Source: Streptomyces sp. NRRL S-646 (lineage in GTDB: Bacteria > Actinomycetota > Actinomycetes > Streptomycetales > Streptomycetaceae). From it: DNA of 14,673 bases. The DNA lies in contig NZ_JODC01000048.1 of the NCBI RefSeq assembly GCF_000720765.1, forward strand, positions 1-14,673. Reading direction: 5' to 3'. The notes beneath the pieces were generated by a model. The model was not told the DNA's origin. It was given only the letters and a program-made list of their open reading frames with translations, and ran no database searches. This document shows positions 8,529-14,673 of the stretch, in pieces; position 1 is the first letter of the stretch; every line of letters starts with the position of its first letter. Position numbers and translations under genes: made by a program.

Positions 8529-8552
8529 GCGGCCGAAAATGCGGCCGAAAAT
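8529..8552. repeat. Tandem 12-bp duplication
   Basis: GCGGCCGAAAAT occurs twice in direct succession between the TetR stop at 8580 and the hairpin at 8491-8515. No function is evident. Confidence 0.95.
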
Positions 8553-8579
8553 GCGGGCGGAGCGCGGGCGGCGGGAGCG

Positions 8580-9242
8580 TCACTGGCCGGCGCCGGCCAG
8601 GGCCGGGGCCTGGGCGCGCACCTCGGCGATGACCCGGGCTCCCCGGTCGGGGGCCGTGTCGAGCCTGACCAGGACGGCCGGGGCGGTGATGGCGGGCAGC
8701 ATGTGGCTGAACAGCGCCGACATGCGCACCTCCAGATCCGCCCAGCCGGCCATGGCCTGGGAGACGTACTGCACGCCGATCCAGGCCCCGAGGAAGACCT
8801 GCGCGGTCTCGCCCGGCACCACGTGCGGGAGCACCTCGCCGCGCTCCTTGGCCTCGGTCAAAAAGGCGGCGGTGAGCTCGGTCCAGGCGGGCCAGGCGCT
8901 GCCGAAGACCTCGCGGCCCTGCAGGTCGGCGGAGAGCCTGACGCCCGCGAGCAGCAGCGGCTCCTGCGGCAGGCGCTTGGCCAGGGTCATGCCCGCGTCC
9001 ACCCACTCCTGCAGCTTCAGCTCGCGGGGCACGTGGTAGTCGGTGGTGACCTGCGCCTCGAGCACGCCCTGGGCGAGGGCCGCCTTGGAGTCGAAGTGGA
9101 AGTACAGGGCGCCCTTGGTCACCTGGGCCCGGGTGAGGATCTCGCCGATCGTGGCCGCCGCGTACCCGCGCTCCGCGAAGACCGCCGCGGCGGCCTCCAG
9201 AACAGCGCGCCGGGTCCGGACAGCTCGTTCCTGCTGAGCCAT
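8580..9242 (-). CDS. TetR-family gamma-butyrolactone receptor homologue
   Basis: 220 residues from the ATG at 9242, with GAGGAG seven bases upstream. The open frame extends much further upstream, but without initiation signals. MAQQERAVRTRRAVLEAAAA, then VFAERGY and the helix-turn-helix IGEILTRAQVTKGALYFHF followed by DSKAALAQGVL are near-canonical for ArpA/ScbR/FarA receptors. The Trp-rich ligand region (GSAWPAWTELTAAFL, LGAWIGVQYVSQAM) fits the butyrolactone-binding fold. Such homodimers repress target promoters at AREs and leave the DNA when the hormone binds. It is the better candidate of the two TetR proteins for the true receptor of the signal made by the AfsA homologue. It probably represses its own gene through the site at 9264-9281 and the SARP at 7453. 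Confidence 0.92.
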   Translation of the reverse strand: MAQQERAVRTRRAVLEAAAAVFAERGYAAATIGEILTRAQVTKGALYFHFDSKAALAQGVLEAQVTTDYHVPRELKLQEWVDAGMTLAKRLPQEPLLLAGVRLSADLQGREVFGSAWPAWTELTAAFLTEAKERGEVLPHVVPGETAQVFLGAWIGVQYVSQAMAGWADLEVRMSALFSHMLPAITAPAVLVRLDTAPDRGARVIAEVRAQAPALAGAGQ

Positions 9243-9263
9243 GAGACGCTCCTCTAGCTCAAA

Positions 9264-9281
9264 ATTAAACCAAACAGCTTG
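9264..9281. promoter_or_regulatory. ARE-like operator upstream of the second TetR gene
   Basis: ATTAAACCAAACAGCTTG lies 22 nt before the start codon at 9242. It matches the site upstream of the other TetR gene at ATTAAACC-N2-ACAG-N-T-N-G. On the minus strand it contains TTTAAT as a possible -10 box. Autoregulation is likely by analogy with ArpA and ScbR. Confidence 0.5.
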
Positions 9282-9357
9282 TACCTTACCGCATACCGGC
9301 ACGGAAAAAAGCAGCGCGGTCGTTTTGTACGGGACTATGGAAAGTGCGGGGCCGGGC

Positions 9358-9403
9358 GGCGGACCGGGGGCGGGCCGCGCCCGCGGCCCGCCCCCGGTCC
9401 GCC
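9358..9403 (-). terminator. Long perfect hairpin after the SDR gene
   Basis: Bases 9358-9378 and 9383-9403 pair without mismatch over 21 bp around a GCCC loop. The hairpin begins 55 nt beyond the SDR stop in the minus-strand direction. It is the strongest hairpin in the window and should end the P450-HAD-SDR transcript before the TetR gene. Confidence 0.85.
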
Positions 9404-9457
9404 CCCGGTCGCTTTGCCCCGCACCGGCCGCCGGCCGCCGGCCCCCTGGCCGGGCGG

Positions 9458-10228
9458 TCACCAGGCCGTGCGTCCCCCGTCCACCGCCAGGGTCGCGCCG
9501 GTGACAAAGGACGCCCGGTCGCTGCACAGCCACGCGGCCGCCTCGGCGACCTCCTCGGGATCGGCGGCCCGCCGCTGCGGCGCCGAGCGCAGGGCCTGCT
9601 CCTGCGCCCCGGGATGAGAGGTGAACCACTGGTCGACCATCTCGGAGCGGGCCAGCCCCGGCGCGATCGCGTTGACCCGGATGCCGTGCGCGGCGTACTC
9701 GACCGCGGCCGCCTTCGTCAGGCCGATGACCGCATGCTTGGAGGCGATGTACGGCGCGGCGGCCGAGGAGGCGAGAAGCCCGCCGACGCTGCTGGTGTTG
9801 ACGATCGCGCCTCCCCCGCAGGCGAGCATCGCCGCGATCTCGTGGCGCAGGCAGTTCCACACACCCCGCGCGTTGGTGGCCATGACACGCTCGTAGCAGT
9901 CGTCGTCGGTCAGGTGCAGGGGTCTCTTCTCGACGGCGGTCCCGGCATTGTTGAAGGCCGCATCCAGCCGGCCGTGGCGGGCCACGGCCTGCTCGACAAG
10001 GGCCCGGGCATCCCCGGCGCGCGAGACGTCGGCGACGACGTAACTCGCCGTCGCCCCCTGCCCCCGCAGCCGGCCCACCAGCGCGCGCAGCCGCTCCTCA
10101 CGGCGGGCACACAGCACCAGACGGGCACCCTGGCGGGCGAAAACCCCCGCGGCGGCCGCACCGATACCGCTGCTCGCACCGGTGATGAGCACGACCTTGC
10201 CGTCAAGGGGGGCGGCACCGTCAGACAT
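9458..10228 (-). CDS. Short-chain dehydrogenase/reductase
   Basis: A classical SDR of 256 residues. Residues 16-23 are TGASSGIG (nucleotide binding, NADP(H) likely), 93-96 NNAG, and the catalytic set is Ser147, Tyr160 and Lys164 (YIASK), all with standard spacing. The C-terminus has the usual WLCSDRASFVTGATLAVDGG. The ATG overlaps the stop of the HAD-like gene by 8 nt, so translation is coupled. The substrate cannot be read from sequence. In butanolide hormone pathways SDR-like enzymes such as BarS1 reduce the 6-keto group, and another reductase acts on the butenolide ring. Its place in an operon diverging from an afsA homologue suggests such a role here. A tailoring role on the polyketide is the alternative. 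Confidence 0.93.
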   Translation of the reverse strand: MSDGAAPLDGKVVLITGASSGIGAAAAGVFARQGARLVLCARREERLRALVGRLRGQGATASYVVADVSRAGDARALVEQAVARHGRLDAAFNNAGTAVEKRPLHLTDDDCYERVMATNARGVWNCLRHEIAAMLACGGGAIVNTSSVGGLLASSAAAPYIASKHAVIGLTKAAAVEYAAHGIRVNAIAPGLARSEMVDQWFTSHPGAQEQALRSAPQRRAADPEEVAEAAAWLCSDRASFVTGATLAVDGGRTAW

Positions 10229-11300
10229 GCGCCGCCCCCGCCCCCTGGGAGCCGGCCCCCGGCCCACCCTGCACCCGGAACAGGCCCGCCGCCGCCTCGC
10301 CGTCCACCCGGCGCAGCAGCCCCTCGTCGATCTCCGGCAGGCTGCGCACCACGTGCCGCACACCGAAGCGCCGCATGAGCACATGCTGGTGCCCGTGCTC
10401 GAAATCGCCGGGACGGCCGATGAACGGCACACCGAGCCGGCCGGCCTCCTCCGCGACCCGGGCCACGTCGTCGATGAACAGCACCCGGTCAAAGGGCAGC
10501 CGGAAGATCTCCCGGGTGATCTCCCGGATACCGGGACGGAAACCATCGGTGCACACATAGCCCGGACCATCAAAAAAGTGCGCGAGATGGCCCAGATGAG
10601 CATCGAAGTGCGCCTTGTCCAGCCCGCCGTAACACACCATCCGCAGCCCCAGCCCGCGCAGCCGCGCCAGCAGGCCCGCGGCCCCGTCCAGGACGCGCAC
10701 CGGGGTGTGGGCGAGATAGCGCTCACGCTCCTGAAGATAAAGCTCCAGCACCTCCTGCGGCCCCAGCCGCACCCGCGCCGCCTCCGCGAACGCCCGCGCG
10801 GCCACCAACTGCGACTGGGAGAACAGCTCGTACTCGACATCAGCGCTGTACCGGCCGCCCCGCTCAAGCACCATCTGCCGGATCACCGGACTGAACGTGT
10901 CATTCAGCAACACACCATCGATGTTCACCGCGACCAGACGAAGATGCGACAACCCGGCAGGCACACCGGCCGGCAAGGCAGCAGACATGTCGGCAGGCAG
11001 GACGGCAGGCATGCCGTTGGGCAGGACCCCAGGCGTGCCGGCGGGCAGGACGCCAGGCAGGACGCCAGGCGTGCCGTTGGGCGTGCCGGCGGGCAGGGCG
11101 GCGCGCATGCCGGTGGGCAGGCCGGCAGGCAGGCCAGTGGGCATGTCGGCAGACAAGCCAGCGCGCATGTCGGCAGGCAGGCCGGCGGGCAGGGCGGCAG
11201 GCAGGCCGGCGGGCAGGGCGGCAGGCATGTCGGCGGGCAGGACGTCAGGCGTGCCGGCGGGCATGTCGTTGGGCAGGTCGTTGGGCAGGGCGGCGGGCAT
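10221..11300 (-). CDS. HAD-like protein with 29-unit tetrapeptide-repeat N-terminus
   Basis: 359 residues from the ATG at 11300, chosen because GAGGAG lies six bases upstream. An earlier GTG at 11330 overlaps the P450 stop but has no ribosome binding site. Residues 1-116 are 29 tetrapeptides of the form (L/M/T)-P-A-(G/D). The rest resembles a haloacid-dehalogenase fold: LRLVAVNIDGVLLNDTF at about 120 (motif I) and VLFIDDVARVAEEAGRLGVP at about 273 (motif IV, Asp277/Asp278). The catalytic nucleophile Asp of motif I is Asn126, and motif II appears to have Cys instead of Ser/Thr (MVCYGG). Ordinary phosphatase activity is therefore doubtful. From context it could act on a phosphorylated butenolide precursor, or bind or chaperone one. 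It sits 26 nt after the P450 and overlaps the SDR gene by 8 nt. Confidence 0.85.
   Translation of the reverse strand: MPAALPNDLPNDMPAGTPDVLPADMPAALPAGLPAALPAGLPADMRAGLSADMPTGLPAGLPTGMRAALPAGTPNGTPGVLPGVLPAGTPGVLPNGMPAVLPADMSAALPAGVPAGLSHLRLVAVNIDGVLLNDTFSPVIRQMVLERGGRYSADVEYELFSQSQLVAARAFAEAARVRLGPQEVLELYLQERERYLAHTPVRVLDGAAGLLARLRGLGLRMVCYGGLDKAHFDAHLGHLAHFFDGPGYVCTDGFRPGIREITREIFRLPFDRVLFIDDVARVAEEAGRLGVPFIGRPGDFEHGHQHVLMRRFGVRHVVRSLPEIDEGLLRRVDGEAAAGLFRVQGGPGAGSQGAGAAHV
10953..11300 (-). repeat. Minisatellite with 12-bp period, 29 units, in the HAD-like gene
   Basis: On the coding strand units such as CTGCCCGCCGGC, ATGCCCGCCGAC and ACGCCTGGCGTC repeat every 12 bases from the ATG itself to the base before Leu-Ser-His-Leu. 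The period is four codons, so every unit stays in frame. Units are degenerate, which suggests an old expansion, with some neighbouring units nearly identical. Confidence 0.95.
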
Positions 11301-11326
11301 GTCGTTCTCCTCAACGGCGCGGCTCA

Positions 11327-12565
11327 TCACGGGGCAGGAGGGGTGAGGACCACCAGGAGCTCGCGGTGGCCGCTGGAGATGAAGGACTCGAGCGGGCGCA
11401 GCTCGTGCGGGGGCACGGCCAGCCGCAGATGCGGGAAGCGGGCGAAGAGCGCCGGCAGGGCCGTGGTCGCCTCGGCCATCGCCAGGGGCCGGCCCAGACA
11501 GTGGTGCACCCCGTGCCCGAAGGCCAGATGGTCCCCGCGGCTCTCCCGGGTGGCATCGAAGCGGTCCGCGTCCGGCCCGTGCCGGGCGGGGTCGCGCCCG
11601 GCCGCGGCCAGCGACATCACGATCGCCTCGCCCCGGGCGATGCGCACGCCGCCCACGTCGATGTCCTCGACCGCGAAACGCAGCGGGATGGTGGCCACCG
11701 GCGCCCGGCAGCGCAGGGTCTCCTCCACCACCGCCTCCCAGGACACCTCGCCCCCCACGGCCAGGCGCAGCTGGCCCGGATGGGTCAGCAGGGCACAGAC
11801 CGCCTGGTCCAGGAGATTGACGGTGGTCTCATGACCGGCACCGATGATCAGCAGCAGGGTGTCCAGGAGTTCCTTCTCGCTCAGGCCCGAACCCCCCTCG
11901 TCCCGCACCGCGATGAGCTCGCTGGTCAGGTCCGCCGCCGGCCGGCGCCGTTTGCCGGCCACCAGCGCGGCCAGCAGCCCGTACAGCTGCGCCTGGTTGG
12001 CCTGCGCCGCCTCGGAGGTGGTCGTGGTCGTGAACAGGACATCCACCACCCGGTGCAGATCGGGCCAGCCGGCCCTGTCCAGACCCAGCAGCTCCGAGAT
12101 GACCTGGACCGGCAGGGCGAAGCAGAACTCCCTGCGCAGATCGACCACCTGACCCGCCGGCACGCGCGCCAGGTGCCCGATCAGCTCGTCGACGATCTGC
12201 GTGATCCTCCCCCGCAGCAGCGCGGTCCGCCGCGCGGTGAACGCCGCAGCCACCAGCCGCCGCAGCCGCCGGTGCTCCCCGCCATAAGCGGTCAGCATGT
12301 TCCGCACCGACACCCACATCGCCAGCGGCCACGCATCATCGACCTCCCCGCTCATCCACGCCGGCCAGTGCCGGTAGGCGTCCTTGGACACCCGCGGATC
12401 GGTCATCAACTCCTTGATCAGCTCGTGCCGGGTGATCGCCCAGGCCGGCACACCCCCCGGCAGCAACACCCGAACGGCCGGACCTTGCGCCCTCAGACAG
12501 GCACCCTCGGCATGAACATCCCGGCCACTGGGATCCAGGACAGCAGGAACGGTTGGTTCTTCCAT
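11327..12565 (-). CDS. Cytochrome P450 (bacterial class I)
   Basis: 412 residues, full length for a soluble actinomycete P450. Seen are the C-helix GEHRRLRRL (about 96-104), the I-helix oxygen-activation motif AGHETT (243-248), the K-helix ExxR in EETLR (281-285), and the haem-binding loop [14 protein letters not shown] with the axial Cys356. There is no membrane anchor, so it needs external ferredoxin and a reductase, neither of which is in this window. The ATG has AGGGGGAA upstream. It leads an operon with the HAD-like and SDR genes and diverges from the afsA homologue. P450s beside afsA-type genes oxidise signalling lipids in some species (SrrO for SRB in S. rochei, Cyp17 for avenolide). 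I infer hormone oxidation, with polyketide tailoring as the alternative. Confidence 0.95.
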   Translation of the reverse strand: MEEPTVPAVLDPSGRDVHAEGACLRAQGPAVRVLLPGGVPAWAITRHELIKELMTDPRVSKDAYRHWPAWMSGEVDDAWPLAMWVSVRNMLTAYGGEHRRLRRLVAAAFTARRTALLRGRITQIVDELIGHLARVPAGQVVDLRREFCFALPVQVISELLGLDRAGWPDLHRVVDVLFTTTTTSEAAQANQAQLYGLLAALVAGKRRRPAADLTSELIAVRDEGGSGLSEKELLDTLLLIIGAGHETTVNLLDQAVCALLTHPGQLRLAVGGEVSWEAVVEETLRCRAPVATIPLRFAVEDIDVGGVRIARGEAIVMSLAAAGRDPARHGPDADRFDATRESRGDHLAFGHGVHHCLGRPLAMAEATTALPALFARFPHLRLAVPPHELRPLESFISSGHRELLVVLTPPAP

Positions 12566-12884
12566 CAGTCGGCTTCCCCCTGAAGGCCGTTCAGACGGTC
12601 AACGGAAAACGAAGCAGCATGTGATGCGGTGGATCAGATGATGCCACCACAAGCCGCACCACACACACAAACCGCAAGGAATAAAAGGGCAGTTGCCTTC
12701 AGATCAGCGGAACACCCGCACCGGCACCCCGCCCCCCAGCCCCCCGCTACCGGAACCACGGAATCCGAACACTTGACCGTTCCTTTGCCCGGGTTCCGAT
12801 TGAGAATAAAACCGGTAGGTCCGTATCTTACATGACGGCTTCTCAGACATCCCGCCGTTTCACCACTCGCTCCGGGAGACGCAG
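12566..12884. promoter_or_regulatory. Divergent control region between the P450 and afsA genes
   Basis: A 319-bp gap that must hold promoters for both directions. The afsA side has a clear promoter and ARE-like site (12800-12830). On the P450 side I see no convincing promoter. AAACCGCAAGGAATAAAA (about 12669-12686) carries an AAACCG core like the operators and may be a second, weaker ARE. CCGTT and AACGG (12587-12591, 12601-12605) form a small inverted repeat near the P450 start. No ORF is supported here. Confidence 0.5.
12800..12830 (+). promoter_or_regulatory. afsA promoter overlapped by an ARE-like operator
   Basis: TTGAGA (12800-12805), 18 bp, then TATCTT (12824-12829) make a reasonable sigma-70-type promoter with a leader of about 50 nt. 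The same bases read GAATAAAACCGG, then TAGG, then TCCGTATCTTA. As I remember them, ScbR sites of S. coelicolor have a similar layout of AAAACCG ending in GTATCTTA. Receptor binding would therefore shut off the hormone synthase gene until hormone is present. Confidence 0.7.
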
Positions 12885-13826
12885 ATGCACCTGGCTCCGC
12901 TCCAGGCCGGCCCGCCGGCCCCCGCCCTGCCGCGCCTGACCACCACCGTCCCCAAGGAATACGTCCACCGGGCCTGCCACGCCGAGGTCTTCCTCACCGG
13001 CTGCACCAAACACAGCGAGACCCAGTTCACCCTCCTCGGCCAATGGCCCCGCGCCCACACCTTCTTCCAGAGCGCCGACGGCACCAGACACGACCCCCTG
13101 CTGACCGCAGAGACGTTCCGCCAGGCCGGGCTCCTCCTCGCACACGCCGAACTCGGCGTCCCCCTCGGCCACCACTTCGTCATGTGGGAACTCGGCTTCA
13201 GCACCCAGGCCGACCGCCTCGACATCGGCCCCCAGCCCACCGACATCCACCTCACCGCCACCTGCACCGACATCACCCGCCGCGGCACCAGAGCCACCGG
13301 CTTCCGCATGGAACTGACCATCCACCGACACGGCCAGGCCATCGCCGCCGGCGGCGGCCGCTTCACCGTCATCCCCCCCGCCGTCTACCACCGCCTACGC
13401 ACCACCCGGCTCACCCGCGACGTCAGCGCGCTGCGGGAGATCCCGCGCCGGCCCCTGCCACCCGCCACCGTCGGACGCGCACGGACAGCCGACGTCGTGC
13501 TCTCACCCGCCGACGCGCCGCACCGCTGGCTGCTGACCCCCGACCCCACCCACCCCGTCCTCTACGACCACACCGGCGACCACCACCCCGGCATGGTCCT
13601 CCTCGAAGCAGCCAGACAAGCCTCATCCGCCCTCCTCGCTCCCCTCACCGTGGTACCGACCGCGATCTCCACCGCCTTCCACCGCTACGCCGAACTCGAC
13701 CACCCCTGCATCGTCGAAGCGGCCCTCGCCGCATCCCAGGAACACCACCACGTCACCGTCGAAGTGACGGGACGCCAGGACGGCAAAACCGTCTTCACCT
13801 CCCTCCTCACCACCCAACCCACCTAA
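12885..13826 (+). CDS. afsA: AfsA-family butyrolactone/butenolide hormone synthase
   Basis: 313 residues with the two tandem A-factor hotdog repeats of the family. The first (about 20-165) includes VPKEYVHRACHAEVFLTGCT, LLTAETFRQAGLLLAHAELG, and GHHFVMWELGF. The second (about 205-310) includes LYDHTGDHHPGMVLLEAARQ. AfsA proteins join dihydroxyacetone phosphate to a beta-ketoacyl thioester to give the precursor of gamma-butyrolactone-type signals. The ATG has GGGAG six bases upstream. It is divergent from the P450-HAD-SDR operon and preceded by an ARE-like operator. Third codon positions are almost always C or G, so it appears intact and native. The exact hormone (butanolide, butenolide or furan type) cannot be read from sequence. 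The symbol denotes family membership, not orthology. Confidence 0.94.
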   Translation: MHLAPLQAGPPAPALPRLTTTVPKEYVHRACHAEVFLTGCTKHSETQFTLLGQWPRAHTFFQSADGTRHDPLLTAETFRQAGLLLAHAELGVPLGHHFVMWELGFSTQADRLDIGPQPTDIHLTATCTDITRRGTRATGFRMELTIHRHGQAIAAGGGRFTVIPPAVYHRLRTTRLTRDVSALREIPRRPLPPATVGRARTADVVLSPADAPHRWLLTPDPTHPVLYDHTGDHHPGMVLLEAARQASSALLAPLTVVPTAISTAFHRYAELDHPCIVEAALAASQEHHHVTVEVTGRQDGKTVFTSLLTTQPT

Positions 13827-14673
13827 ACCACACACACACTTCAGGCACCACCACATCCCCACCGACCGGCCGGCCCAGCCGACCCCGACAGACACTGCGG
13901 CACCACCACACCCCTGTCCGTCAGGACAGCTCCCCAGCGGAGGGGCGGAGCACCCTGACAACAGAACACGCACCACCCAGACCCACGGACGACACCCAGT
14001 CCGGGCCGCGGCCCACACGCCGCGGCCCACACACCTGACGAAACAACAACCACACCAGCCCCCACACACCAAACACCCCACACCACAAACAACAAACAAC
14101 AAACAACGACCGACCACCCCCGACCACACCCCACCCCGCACCCCCTGTTTCTCCTGCCAGGGATCAGCGTCCGCAGACCCACGGCCCCAGCCGGACTCCC
14201 ACACCACACACGACGCCAGGCCACCCCCACCACACCCCGCCCTCCATCCCCTGCCGCCCGGTGCCAGCGAGCACCGGCCCACGGCCCCAGCCGACCCGCC
14301 GACCCGCCGGCAGCCAACAGCCCACCGGGCCGGCGTCACGATCACACGGCAACAGCCAAAGACCCGGCGGCAAAACCCCCCAGCAACAAGACAGCCTGAC
14401 CTCGCACCCCAGCAGCGCGCAGCCGACCATCCGGCCGTTCCGGGACCGAACCGGCGCTTCACGCTCACCGCGACACCACCTTTGATCCTGCCCGGACAAA
14501 AAGGACCGTTGGTGAAAACCCCGCAGCACAGAAGGCCCGTTGAACTTCGACGCCAGAGCCGGCCGGCACATTCGGATTCGCCCTACGGGGCACCGCCGCC
14601 GGCCGAGCGTTGCCGAGACGCGCGAACACCAGTTGTCCGTACTCACCGGTTCTGCCTGACCTACGATGACGCG
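13827..14673. other. Gene-poor 3' region, C/A-rich and G-poor on the + strand
   Basis: No frame in these 847 bases shows a start with a ribosome binding site plus GC-biased codon use. From about 13827 to 14330 the + strand is dominated by C and A (runs of CACC, ACAC, AAACAAC) with few Gs. From about 14470 composition becomes mixed. Small hairpins occur at 13914-13929 (CTGTCC/GGACAG) and at 14003-14014 (GGGCCGCGGCCC). The afsA transcript runs into this region. An open frame from a GTG at 14512 to the window end is not convincing. Confidence 0.6.
14087..14107 (+). repeat. Three perfect AAACAAC heptamers
   Basis: AAACAAC repeats three times without interruption in the C/A-rich stretch downstream of afsA. 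It is a short simple repeat with no spacer structure, so it is not CRISPR. Confidence 0.95.

Noticed and set aside
10182..11834. 550-codon plus-strand frame with Gly-Arg-Gln-Ala-type repeats
   Set aside because: It is antisense to the HAD-like gene and part of the P450 gene. Its repeats only mirror the 12-bp minisatellite, and it has no supporting start signal or family match.
14087..14107. AAACAAC repeats considered as CRISPR or replication iterons
   Set aside because: The units are contiguous heptamers without spacers, in a generally low-complexity C/A tract, with no cas or replication gene nearby.
13623..14468. Gly/Cys/Val/Trp-rich minus-strand frame opposite afsA and its downstream region
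   Set aside because: Composition reflects the complement of the C/A-rich strand. It overlaps afsA, lacks motifs, and three frames are open at once here.
14512..14673. GTG with AAGGA upstream, open to the window end
   Set aside because: Third codon positions are not GC-biased, unlike every accepted biosynthetic gene here, and the product matches nothing. It could still be a gene start, but the window cannot support it.
13981..14673. Right end considered as a linear replicon telomere because of palindromes and lack of genes
   Set aside because: Only one short palindrome (14003-14014) is seen, not the dense series of hairpins typical of Streptomyces telomeres, and the end of the window is arbitrary.

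Overview
The window looks like a piece of a Streptomyces (or close relative) chromosome or linear plasmid. It is very GC-rich with strongly GC-biased third codon positions, and it carries SARP activators, gamma-butyrolactone-receptor-type TetR proteins and an AfsA-type hormone synthase. It reads as the regulatory and signalling flank of a natural-product gene cluster, probably a type II (aromatic) polyketide cluster. The ketosynthase and chain-length-factor genes are not in the window.

Left arm (1-2925, + strand): a tight methyl-cycle operon. It holds the 3' end of a cobalamin-dependent methionine synthase, then metF (4-nt overlap), then ahcY (11-nt overlap). Such sets recycle S-adenosylhomocysteine for methylation-rich pathways. 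The ahcY product is odd: it lacks about 125-130 internal residues in frame, including the conserved His-containing NAD/active-site segments. A perfect 26-bp palindrome follows, then a 53-codon ORF with a strong ribosome binding site and no recognised family.

Middle (about 2930-4300): an uncharacterised minus-strand gene with less GC-biased codon use, and a decayed IS5-type transposase fragment. This looks like an insertion scar separating the methyl-cycle operon from the polyketide genes.

Right-centre (4337-9242, all - strand): an acyl carrier protein, a type II thioesterase with a five-copy DSA repeat, two SARP activators, and two TetR proteins of the butyrolactone-receptor type. An 11-bp-stem hairpin lies just beyond the ACP. 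The promoter of the upstream SARP (7453) is overlaid by a near-perfect 20-bp inverted repeat that looks like paired autoregulatory elements. Both TetR genes carry a related motif upstream.

Right (9458-13826): a minus-strand P450 / HAD-like / SDR operon ending in a perfect 21-bp-stem hairpin. It diverges from a plus-strand afsA homologue whose promoter is covered by an ARE-like operator. I infer that AfsA, SDR, HAD and P450 together make an oxidised butanolide or butenolide hormone, that the TetR proteins sense it, and that the SARPs are the output. The HAD-like protein is unusual: its N-terminus is 29 in-frame tetrapeptide repeats from a 12-bp minisatellite, and the HAD nucleophile Asp is Asn.

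The last 850 bases contain no convincing gene. Most of that stretch is C/A-rich and G-poor on the + strand.
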